A stretch of 5,134 nt of DNA from an uncultured Pseudobdellovibrionaceae bacterium (lineage in GTDB: Bacteria; Bdellovibrionota; Bdellovibrionia; Bdellovibrionales; Bdellovibrionaceae). The position numbers and the translations under genes were made by a program. Every line of letters begins with the position of its first letter. Position 1 is the first letter of the stretch. Under the pieces are notes generated by a model. The model was given only the letters and a program-made list of their open reading frames with translations, searched no databases and had not been told where the DNA came from. Positions 1-4,977 of the stretch are shown here, piece after piece. The stretch spans positions 1-5,134 of the forward strand of contig CALCCV010000674.1 in assembly GCA_937900305.1 (NCBI GenBank). Direction: 5' to 3'.

Positions 1-1241
1 GCTTTTGCTTTTTCCAACTCGGCGGCGGTGACCTTTTGAGAAATCACCCGATTCAGCTCCTGACTCAATATCTGCATCACTCCCGCTTTATCAGATTTGG
101 GGCGCAAACTTGCTCCTAAATAAAAAACCCCATGATCCCTTAAGGACATGTGGTAGGAATAAGAGGAGGTCGCCAACTCTTTTTCATAAACTAATTTCCG
201 ATGCAGTCGGCTCGACTCGCCCTCTCCTAAAATCGCACTGAGCAAATCAAGCGCATACTGATCTTCATGCCCCGCACCCACAGTTTGAGCCGCAATTGCC
301 AGCGTCACCGATTGAACGGACTGCTTCAAAGTTTGCGCCGTCGCTTTCAATTGCTCTGGCTCATTTGGCAACATCAACTGCGGAGAATCCTTTTTCGGTA
401 ATCGGCCATACTCTTTCTTTATCTTTTTTAAAACATCCGCTGAAACGAAATCCCCAACCAAAACCAGAACCGCATTGTTTGGCAAATAGTAGTTATCATA
501 GAAATATCGCAACTTTTCGGGCGTGTAGTTTGAGATATCCTCCATAGTTCCAATAACCGGATTTCTATATGGATGAACTTTAAATAGAGTTCCGAAAATT
601 TTCTCTCTCATCAAACCCATAGGATTGTTATCCACCCGCCAACGGCGCTCCTCTTTTACGACTTCTCTTTCGCTCTTCAGGTCCTCTTCTTTCAAAAGTA
701 AATTCCTGACTCGATCCACCTCAATGTCGAGCATGAGATCCAACTTGTTCGACGGAAAGGTCAGATAGAAGCCAGTTAAGTCGAACGAAGTGAATGCATT
801 GTAATCGCTGCCATTGGCATGGTGGGCTGCCTCGTAGGTCTTGCCAGCATACTTCTCTGAACCTTTAAACATCATGTGTTCAAGCATGTGCGAGGCGCCA
901 GTCACACCGGGAGTTTCGTTGCGTGATCCGACTTTGTACCAGGTGTGATAACTAATCATCGGCACCGAATGGTCTTCCAGCAATAAAACCGTCAGGCCAT
1001 TCTCCAACATGACTTTTTGTACAGGAAGTTTAATTTGCAGCTCTGGCGCCTGCCAATTTGAAATTGCACCAACAACTTCCTTGGTCTCCCCACTCAGCCC
1101 AGGAACTTCTGGCGCCGGTGCCTGTTGCGCTCCCGCAATCCCACTCACCAGCCATATCCAAACACCGAGCCAAAGCCCGGACCTTCGTCCTATCGACGAT
1201 ACCTTGTATTTAAGAATCGAACGCAATCGAAGAGTCGACAT
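1..1241 (-). CDS. M16 family zinc metallopeptidase, exported, C-terminus cut by window edge
   Basis: This is the first 413 codons of a processing-peptidase-like zinc protease (M16, the insulinase/PqqL/mitochondrial processing peptidase superfamily). The inverted zinc motif HxxEH is intact at H118, E121 and H122. The distal zinc-ligand Glu is E197 in a VVKEERR stretch, 75 residues on, the usual spacing. A typical NAFTSFD segment lies at about 148-154. The second half (about 225-413) matches the M16 C-terminal domain, including LGEGESSRL near 338-346. A Sec-type signal is likely: a basic N-region, hydrophobic residues about 22-37, and a possible cleavage after AGA at 36-38, so the enzyme probably acts in the periplasm. 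The start is the ATG at 1241, preceded by AGAAGGAG at good spacing. Single-domain members run about 440-470 residues, so only a short tail may be missing, unless a second M16 unit follows. It lies 106 bp downstream of fliL on the same strand. Substrate unknown. Confidence 0.93.
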   Translation of the reverse strand, partial: MSTLRLRSILKYKVSSIGRRSGLWLGVWIWLVSGIAGAQQAPAPEVPGLSGETKEVVGAISNWQAPELQIKLPVQKVMLENGLTVLLLEDHSVPMISYHTWYKVGSRNETPGVTGASHMLEHMMFKGSEKYAGKTYEAAHHANGSDYNAFTSFDLTGFYLTFPSNKLDLMLDIEVDRVRNLLLKEEDLKSEREVVKEERRWRVDNNPMGLMREKIFGTLFKVHPYRNPVIGTMEDISNYTPEKLRYFYDNYYLPNNAVLVLVGDFVSADVLKKIKKEYGRLPKKDSPQLMLPNEPEQLKATAQTLKQSVQSVTLAIAAQTVGAGHEDQYALDLLSAILGEGESSRLHRKLVYEKELATSSYSYHMSLRDHGVFYLGASLRPKSDKAGVMQILSQELNRVISQKVTAAELEKAK

Positions 1242-1246
1242 AAGTG

Positions 1247-1254
1247 CTCCTTCT
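1247..1254 (-). promoter_or_regulatory. Shine-Dalgarno of the M16 peptidase
   Basis: On the minus strand an AGAAGGAG box stands five bases before the ATG at 1241. It fixes the peptidase start and gives the protein its signal peptide. It is one of the clearest ribosome binding sites in the window. Confidence 0.75.
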
Positions 1255-1291
1255 ATTGAAAAGGCTCACCCGCAATATCTCTATACATGGG

Positions 1292-1301
1292 ATTTGCAAA
1301 T
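1292..1301. repeat. 10-bp perfect palindrome ATTTGCAAAT upstream of the M16 gene
   Basis: ATTTGCAAAT reads the same on both strands. It lies in the 106-bp gap between the fliL stop and the M16 start, about 50 bp upstream of the M16 ATG. No convincing sigma-70 promoter was found beside it; a weak TTGCAA / TATTGC pair overlaps it on the minus strand. It could be a small operator half-site or chance. Its core TTGCAA recurs twice in the fliL upstream region. Confidence 0.3.
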
Positions 1302-1347
1302 GGACCCGGCACCCATGATTTTATGCTGATCAAAAAGTAGGAGGCAA

Positions 1348-1857
1348 CTACTGGACGACAAAGTCAGAAAAATAGACGTTGCGAACAACTCCGTTGGACA
1401 AGATGCCATTCATCTCTTTGATGATTTCATCTTTTAAAAAAAGTTTTCCTTGCAATGGCTCCAACTCTGAAAAACTTTTTTTATTCATCAACCGCAAAAT
1501 TGCATCCCGGGCTTTCGCTCGACTTTCGATATTCATTACCTCTTCAAAAGCTTCGTCATTCAACATTTCTAAATTGATTTCCATTCGAATGGTCCGTCTG
1601 GGCTCCCCATCTAAATTGATCGTGAATTTCTCCATGGTGTAAATCAAAGGGTTCTGAGGATCAGAGGCTGGGACCCTTCGTAGCTCTTCAAAGAGCTTCT
1701 CTTCTGTCAGCTTCGGGTGCTCCCAACCCATTGAAAACAAAAACACGGCCGCGCCACCACCACCCATAACCAAGATGTTCAACACCATAAATAGCGAAAT
1801 CAAAAGTTTGCTGTAGTCCTTCGGAGGTTTTGCCGGAGCCTTCGCTTGTTCTGCCAA
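1348..1857 (-). CDS. fliL: FliL-family flagellar basal body-associated protein
   Basis: FliL is a single-pass inner-membrane protein whose periplasmic domain surrounds the stator units (MotA/MotB) and supports torque under load. The 169-residue product has a short Lys/Pro-rich cytoplasmic tail (1-17), one membrane helix (about 18-42, with an unusual GGGG run at 32-35), and a periplasmic FliL domain from about 70 to the end. Family marks include the FTINLDG stretch near 78-84, the ARDAILRLM helix around 116-124, and the closing VYFSDFVVQ, which matches the usual FliL C-terminus. The start is TTG at 1857: GGGGGAGGAA lies just upstream at ideal spacing, and an in-frame stop bars extension beyond the alternative TTG at 1875, which lacks a ribosome site. 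fliL normally sits with fliM/fliN or motAB; here no flagellar neighbour is visible, so it may be an extra paralogue. A FliA-like promoter lies upstream. Confidence 0.9.
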   Translation of the reverse strand: MAEQAKAPAKPPKDYSKLLISLFMVLNILVMGGGGAAVFLFSMGWEHPKLTEEKLFEELRRVPASDPQNPLIYTMEKFTINLDGEPRRTIRMEINLEMLNDEAFEEVMNIESRAKARDAILRLMNKKSFSELEPLQGKLFLKDEIIKEMNGILSNGVVRNVYFSDFVVQ

Positions 1858-1862
1858 AAATT

Positions 1863-1871
1863 CCTCCCCCA
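1863..1871 (-). promoter_or_regulatory. Strong Shine-Dalgarno that selects the TTG start of fliL
   Basis: On the minus strand the purine run GGGGGAGGA, with GGAGG at its core, ends about five bases before the TTG at 1857. It would lie inside the coding region if the TTG at 1875 were used, so it argues for the shorter protein beginning M-A-E-Q. Confidence 0.65.
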
Positions 1872-1920
1872 CCAAGACTTAGAGCCACCATAAAACACCA
1901 ATTGCAAAGACCCGACTTAG

Positions 1921-1942
1921 CTCGCAAAATTACTTTTGCAAG
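1921..1942. repeat. Inverted repeat CTCGCAAAA / TTTTGCAAG between divergent genes
   Basis: Two nine-base arms around a TTAC spacer pair at eight of nine positions; the inner six (GCAAAA/TTTTGC) are perfect. It is in the divergent region, just downstream of the start point expected from the FliA-like site for fliL. An operator or a short leader hairpin are both possible. No regulator is encoded nearby. Confidence 0.35.
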
Positions 1943-1957
1943 GCAGGTCCTATACCT

Positions 1958-1984
1958 TGATCGGTTGACTTGACCTCTGTCTTA
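1958..1984 (-). promoter_or_regulatory. Candidate FliA (sigma-28) flagellar promoter for fliL
   Basis: Read on the minus strand, TAAG (1984-1981) is followed by exactly 15 bases and then ACCGATCA (1965-1958). The sigma-28 consensus is TAAA-N15-GCCGATAA, so three of four and six of eight positions match with exact spacing. The direction is toward fliL, giving a leader of about 90 bases. A flagellar sigma site before a flagellar gene is biologically coherent. Both half-sites are imperfect, so chance remains possible. Confidence 0.45.
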
Positions 1985-1990
1985 AGTCAA
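1965..1990. repeat. Perfect 7-bp inverted repeat TTGACTT...AAGTCAA abutting the ldt start
   Basis: TTGACTT (1965-1971) and AAGTCAA (1984-1990) are exact inverse complements around 12 bases. The right arm ends two bases before the ATG at 1993. It overlaps the FliA-like site for the opposite gene, so a protein bound here could affect both directions. In RNA it would be a hairpin beside the start codon. It also takes the place where a ribosome binding site would normally be. Confidence 0.4.
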
Positions 1991-1992
1991 AA

Positions 1993-3246
1993 ATGAATGA
2001 TCAGGAGAATAGCAGTTTCATGGTTTCGATAAGCCCACGAGCGCGGTCAATCTTCTCAATCACGCTTAAGACTTCGAATTTTCGTGTCAAAACTATCGAC
2101 ACTTTCAAAGAAATTGTCGACGGTTCCAAAATTGGAAAGCTTGCAACTCGCCTCGGGCCAGCTCTGCTCTGCCTTTCCATTTCAACCGCACTCACCGCGG
2201 GCGCACAAAGTTTTCCGACTCCAAACGATCCTCCAGAATCACCTGAAACCCGCCTCCCTCTGGACCTAATTCAAATTTCAGAAACCGAAGCCTTTTCTCC
2301 ATATGTAATAATGGTCGACAAAGAGTCGCGACAAATCTCTGTCTACGAACGAGCCGGAGCTTCGATTCGCAAAGTGATTTCATATCAAACCGACATGGGC
2401 AAACGCGGGGGCAACAAACAAAAGCGAGATGACCACCGAACACCTGAAGGAATTTACTTCCTCATCAAGAAGGTGACTCAACCAGAAATACCTTATAACC
2501 TCTACGGCTCTCGAGCTTTTATCACCGATTACCCCAACTTCTTTGACTCCTCCGACGGCAAAACTGGCTCTGGCATTTGGCTTCACGCCATCCCAGATAG
2601 CGTCGCCCTCACACGCGGCTCACGCGGCTGCGTGGTGGTCAGAGACGACGCGATCAAAGAACTCGAAAAATACATCAAGCTGGGTGAAACACCCTTGCTG
2701 ATCTACGATAAAGTTGAATATGCATCTAAAGAAGCCCACGACCAAAAACGTGAGGAGATCAGCACTTTCATCGAAAGTTGGCGCAAGTCCTGGGAGTCTG
2801 AATCATTGACGGATTACCTCTCGAACTACGCCCCAGGTTTCACTGGCGGAGGCATGAATCTCGCTCAATGGAAAACGCATAAAGAGAAACTCAAAGGGCG
2901 ATATAAGTTTGTCAAAGTTGAGTTTGATCAACCTTACATCCTTCTCAACCGGGACCAGCTAGTTCTCAAAACACTGCAGACCTATCAATCAGATCAGCAC
3001 AAAGATTATGGAATCAAAACCATTTATGCGCGCAAAGTGGCGGGACACTACCAGATCTTACGAGAAGACTGGCAGCCATCCACAGCCAAGGGTTTAAAAA
3101 TCCAGTCGAGCGGACAACAGCAATCGGAACCAGATGAAATCCAACGCCTGGTCTCTTCCGAAACCTCGGCTGGAACCGACTCTGCCGAAAACAACAAAAC
3201 CAATGACTCCGAGCCCGCACCGCGAGCTCATGAAACTCAAAAATAA
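1993..3246 (+). CDS. YkuD-fold murein L,D-transpeptidase/L,D-carboxypeptidase with C-terminal NTF2-like domain (Csd6/Pgp2-like)
   Basis: This is a cysteine enzyme of the L,D-transpeptidase fold that acts on peptidoglycan stem peptides in the periplasm. The catalytic domain spans about 101-240. It has the RTPEGIY substrate-loop motif at 149-155 and the active-site signature H198 ... S210-R211-G212-C213, with C213 as nucleophile. The common SHGC is SRGC here. Residues about 252-362 (ESWRKSW ... HYQILREDW) form an NTF2-like/SnoaL domain, the pairing seen in Helicobacter Csd6 and Campylobacter Pgp2, which are L,D-carboxypeptidases controlling cell shape. A polar, probably disordered tail follows (363-417). 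The signal peptide core is at 54-71 with likely cleavage after AGA at 69-71, behind an unusually long N-region. The ATG at 1993 has no ribosome site; ATG 2020 (M10) has AGGAG 12 bases upstream and is a fair alternative. Carboxypeptidase versus transpeptidase activity cannot be decided from sequence. Confidence 0.88.
   Translation: MNDQENSSFMVSISPRARSIFSITLKTSNFRVKTIDTFKEIVDGSKIGKLATRLGPALLCLSISTALTAGAQSFPTPNDPPESPETRLPLDLIQISETEAFSPYVIMVDKESRQISVYERAGASIRKVISYQTDMGKRGGNKQKRDDHRTPEGIYFLIKKVTQPEIPYNLYGSRAFITDYPNFFDSSDGKTGSGIWLHAIPDSVALTRGSRGCVVVRDDAIKELEKYIKLGETPLLIYDKVEYASKEAHDQKREEISTFIESWRKSWESESLTDYLSNYAPGFTGGGMNLAQWKTHKEKLKGRYKFVKVEFDQPYILLNRDQLVLKTLQTYQSDQHKDYGIKTIYARKVAGHYQILREDWQPSTAKGLKIQSSGQQQSEPDEIQRLVSSETSAGTDSAENNKTNDSEPAPRAHETQK
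2612..2629 (+). repeat. Tandem 9-bp repeat within the catalytic loop codons
   Basis: CACGCGGCT occurs twice without a gap and encodes most of the T-R-G-S-R-G-C stretch leading to the nucleophile C213 (codon 2629-2631). The unit is in frame, so slippage would add or remove three residues beside the active site. It may simply reflect repeated Arg-Gly-Ser/Cys codons. Confidence 0.6.
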
Positions 3247-3275
3247 ATTTAAAAATTTGACAAAAAGACGCTCAG

Positions 3276-3295
3276 AAAAACCAAACAGTTTCGGT
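3276..3295 (-). terminator. Probable weak intrinsic terminator after the small leftward gene
   Basis: On the minus strand ACCGAA, an ACTG loop and TTTGGT can form a six-pair stem (one G-T pair), followed at once by a run of T. It starts 23 bases past the stop at 3319 and would end the leftward transcript before it enters the convergent gene. The stem is short, so efficiency may be low. No comparable hairpin serves the plus-strand gene. Confidence 0.4.
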
Positions 3296-3318
3296 GAGAC
3301 GGCTAGGTCCTAAAGCCC

Positions 3319-3513
3319 TTAGTGAGTAAAGCGATCAGCACTATCCGCATCGGAAGGCGCGTTGATATTCAGAAGATCAACATTGGCAGCGCTATCGGGA
3401 AGCTGCTCAAGGTGTTTATTCATTTCCTCTTGAGAAAGTTGTCCATGATTCAAATTCCACTCTGTTAGGCGCTTATCATATTTCAACATTTTCATCGCTT
3501 TATCTAAAGACAT
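3319..3513 (-). CDS. Small hypothetical protein, 64 aa, charged and probably helical
   Basis: I do not recognise a named family. The start chosen is the ATG at 3513, preceded by AAGGGGG at five bases; the in-frame ATG eight codons earlier (3537) has no ribosome site. The product begins with a Lys-rich amphipathic stretch (MSLDKAMKMLKYDKRLTEWN, 1-20), has a likely turn at N22-H23-G24, a second helix over 27-38 (SQEEMNKHLEQL), then LPD and an acidic, polar tail (40-64). It has no signal peptide, membrane segment or cysteine, so it should be cytosolic. The helix-turn-helix hairpin shape would suit a small protein-binding or regulatory role, but that is inference. It lies 111 bp downstream of the rhomboid gene on the same strand, may be cotranscribed or have its own promoter, and is followed by a likely terminator. 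Short proteins of this look occur, as I recall, in Bdellovibrio relatives. Confidence 0.65.
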   Translation of the reverse strand: MSLDKAMKMLKYDKRLTEWNLNHGQLSQEEMNKHLEQLPDSAANVDLLNINAPSDADSADRFTH

Positions 3514-3517
3514 GGCA

Positions 3518-3524
3518 TCCCCCT
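3518..3524 (-). promoter_or_regulatory. Shine-Dalgarno selecting the inner ATG of the small protein
   Basis: GAAGGGGG on the minus strand ends about five bases before the ATG at 3513. The upstream in-frame ATG at 3537 is preceded only by CTTGATTA, which has no complementarity to the ribosome, so the 64-residue form is preferred. Confidence 0.5.
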
Positions 3525-3550
3525 TCGGAGCGTTCATTAATCAAGACCCA

Positions 3551-3580
3551 TGCATACCAATTCGACGAACCCGGGGTCAA
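3551..3580 (-). promoter_or_regulatory. Weak candidate sigma-70 promoter for the small protein
   Basis: On the minus strand TTGACC (3580-3575) and TATGCA (3556-3551) are separated by 18 bases. The -35 box matches five of six consensus positions, the -10 box only three. If real it would start transcription roughly 30 bases before the ATG at 3513 and free the gene from the rhomboid transcript. Confidence 0.25.
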
Positions 3581-3601
3581 GCCACCGAATGACTCTTCTG
3601 C

Positions 3602-3617
3602 CTAGGGATTCGCCTAG
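3602..3617 (-). repeat. Short hairpin after the rhomboid stop
   Basis: CTAGG, six bases, CCTAG forms a five-pair stem beginning about eight bases past the rhomboid stop. No T run follows, so it is not a standard intrinsic terminator. It could protect the mRNA 3' end or mean nothing. Confidence 0.25.
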
Positions 3618-3624
3618 AAGCCAC

Positions 3625-4377
3625 TCAGTTCCAGTACTTAGGGCCCTTTTGATCATTGTTCACAATCAATCGCAACTTTCCCTGCTTCTTAGGACTACGG
3701 CCCACGCGTCCCTGCCCGCCCCGCCCCATGCGTTTGATCAGCAAAAGTATTCCACCAGCAGCTAATCCACCCAAATGCGCTAGATAAGCCACTTCCCCGC
3801 CATCAAATCGAGTCGTCAAAAACGAAGCAAACTGGATCAAGCCCATCAAAATGACAAAGTATTTTGCCTTCATTGGAAATACAAAAAAGAAGTACATCGT
3901 CTCGTTAGCGAACATCACTCCGTACGCCAAAAGCAGAGCATAGACCGCGCCTGAAGCGCCAATCACTGGCACAATCAAACCCATCTGACTCGCCGAAACA
4001 GCAGAGTAAATCAGCATGCACAGAGAATAGATCAAAGCCGCACCCACACCACTTGCCAGATAATAAATCCAAAAATACTTTTGCCCCCAACGCATCTCCA
4101 GCGCCGCCCCAAAAAACCAAAGCATCAACATGTTGAACAAAATATGTGTAATGTTTGTGGAATGTAAGAACATGTAGGTCAAAAGCTGCCAAACCCGACC
4201 TTCCAAAAAAACTTTGCCGGGATAGAGCGCCAGATGCTCGGTGATGTTCAATTTGAACAACCCCTCACCCAACACTTGCAACAAAAACCACGTCCCCACT
4301 GTTAGAATCATGATCCACTTCACCGCTTTGGTGAGTGGGATCGGACTGACAGAACCACTTTGCCTGTAATCGCTCAT
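3625..4377 (-). CDS. Rhomboid family intramembrane serine protease
   Basis: Rhomboids cut transmembrane segments of membrane proteins inside the bilayer, using a Ser-His dyad. The 250-residue protein carries the G-A-S-G motif with nucleophile S142 and the general base H201 in AHLGGL. The conserved H78/N82 pair (HILFN) lines the oxyanion site, and the loop-1 segment RVWQLLTYMFLH (61-72) is typical. About six hydrophobic segments are visible: near 20-36, 65-90, 101-125, 134-156, 160-187 and 197-214. The N-terminus (1-18) and the strongly basic Gly/Arg/Lys C-terminal tail (215-250) should be cytosolic. The start ATG at 4377 follows a GTGGAG ribosome site at five bases. It begins 21 bp after the HIT stop, so the two are probably one operon. 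The substrate cannot be told from sequence; no partner with an obvious cleavable helix is encoded nearby apart from the single-helix FliL, and nothing links the two. Confidence 0.94.
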   Translation of the reverse strand: MSDYRQSGSVSPIPLTKAVKWIMILTVGTWFLLQVLGEGLFKLNITEHLALYPGKVFLEGRVWQLLTYMFLHSTNITHILFNMLMLWFFGAALEMRWGQKYFWIYYLASGVGAALIYSLCMLIYSAVSASQMGLIVPVIGASGAVYALLLAYGVMFANETMYFFFVFPMKAKYFVILMGLIQFASFLTTRFDGGEVAYLAHLGGLAAGGILLLIKRMGRGGQGRVGRSPKKQGKLRLIVNNDQKGPKYWN

Positions 4378-4398
4378 TGAGACTCCACAATGGAATAA

Positions 4399-4977
4399 CT
4401 ATCTCTTAAAATAATCCGAGAGCTTACCGTATGTCTGCTCCAGAGTTTCGACCAAGACCTTAGTCTCTGCCAACAATGGAAAAAAGTTAAGATCTCCAGC
4501 CCAACGCGGCACCAAATGCATGTGCAGATGATCCGGAAGTCCAGCTCCAGCCACGGCCCCATGATTCATCCCCAAGTTCACTCCCGCCGGCTCATAAACT
4601 TCCATCAGTGCCGCAAATGCCAAACGAGTCGTCTGCCAAAAATCCTTCGACTCCTCCTCTGTCAATTTCAACAAATCCCCGCCGTGACGTCGAGGCAAAA
4701 CCAAAACATGTCCTGGATTGTAAGGAAATTTGTTTAACAGAATCATCGACCATTCATTCTGCCAAACGCAAAGCGTGCTTAAGTTTGGCTTTTCAGTCGC
4801 CGCTGAACAAAACACACAACCTGGAGGACGATCCACCTTGCGAACATAATTATAACGGTCAGGGCGAATGAAAAGATTTCTCTCTTGTGGCCAACGTCCC
4901 GCTTTGTTCGCCACAGAAGGGCGTTGCGCAGCCTTCTTCGTCGCCTTCTTTTTTTGAGTATTTTTTGAAACCTTCAA
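4399..4977 (-). CDS. HIT domain protein, resembling Ap4A phosphorylase-type hydrolases
   Basis: HIT enzymes cleave or phosphorolyse nucleoside polyphosphates and related AMP conjugates using a histidine nucleophile. The triad H-L-H-M-H is at H150, H152 and H154, with H152 the expected nucleophile. Family marks are NPGHVLVLPRRH (87-98), NLGMNHGAVAGAGLPDH (134-150) and VPRWAGDLNFFP (156-167). A C54-x-x-C57 pair near the N-terminus may help bind zinc. The PRWAGD..F and TKVL features recall mycobacterial Ap4A phosphorylase (Rv2613c type), so dinucleoside polyphosphate turnover is likely but unproven. The first 27 residues are Lys/Ala-rich, look disordered and precede the fold. The start is uncertain: TTG at 4977 is the most upstream option (an in-frame TAA lies two codons before) but has no ribosome site; GTG at 4914 also lacks one. 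It leads the rhomboid gene by 21 bp. Confidence 0.9.
   Translation of the reverse strand: MKVSKNTQKKKATKKAAQRPSVANKAGRWPQERNLFIRPDRYNYVRKVDRPPGCVFCSAATEKPNLSTLCVWQNEWSMILLNKFPYNPGHVLVLPRRHGGDLLKLTEEESKDFWQTTRLAFAALMEVYEPAGVNLGMNHGAVAGAGLPDHLHMHLVPRWAGDLNFFPLLAETKVLVETLEQTYGKLSDYFKR

Noticed and set aside
296..1329. Plus-strand reading frames at 296-547 and 1009-1329
   Set aside because: The first and most of the second lie antisense to the M16 coding region, whose motifs are intact. Their translations look like no protein family and lack good ribosome sites.
1688..1927. Minus-strand frame overlapping the start of fliL
   Set aside because: It is out of frame with the recognisable FliL protein and Gly/Trp-rich without pattern. 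Its codons are a shadow of the FliL membrane segment and leader.
2162..2210. Possible lipoprotein signal (A-L-L-C at residues 57-60) in the L,D-enzyme
   Set aside because: The residue before the cysteine is Leu, not Ala, Gly or Ser, and the Cys is inside the hydrophobic core. Cleavage after AGA at 69-71 fits better.
3245..3258. AAATTT-AA-AAATTT hairpin at the end of the L,D-enzyme gene
   Set aside because: The stem is only A-T pairs and no clear T run follows on the plus strand. It is too weak to call a terminator.
3557..3580. tRNA T-arm-like GGGTTCG on the minus strand between the rhomboid and small genes
   Set aside because: No acceptor stem, anticodon arm or D-arm of the right spacing can be built in the 87-bp gap.
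3550..3765. Plus-strand frame across the rhomboid 3' end
   Set aside because: It overlaps the conserved rhomboid tail on the other strand, its product is low-complexity, and no ribosome site precedes it.
3905..4192. Minus-strand frame inside the rhomboid gene
   Set aside because: It is a shifted-frame shadow of the rhomboid membrane segments.
4516..4871. Plus-strand frames antisense to the HIT gene
   Set aside because: The HIT motifs on the minus strand are complete; the antisense products resemble nothing and lack ribosome sites.
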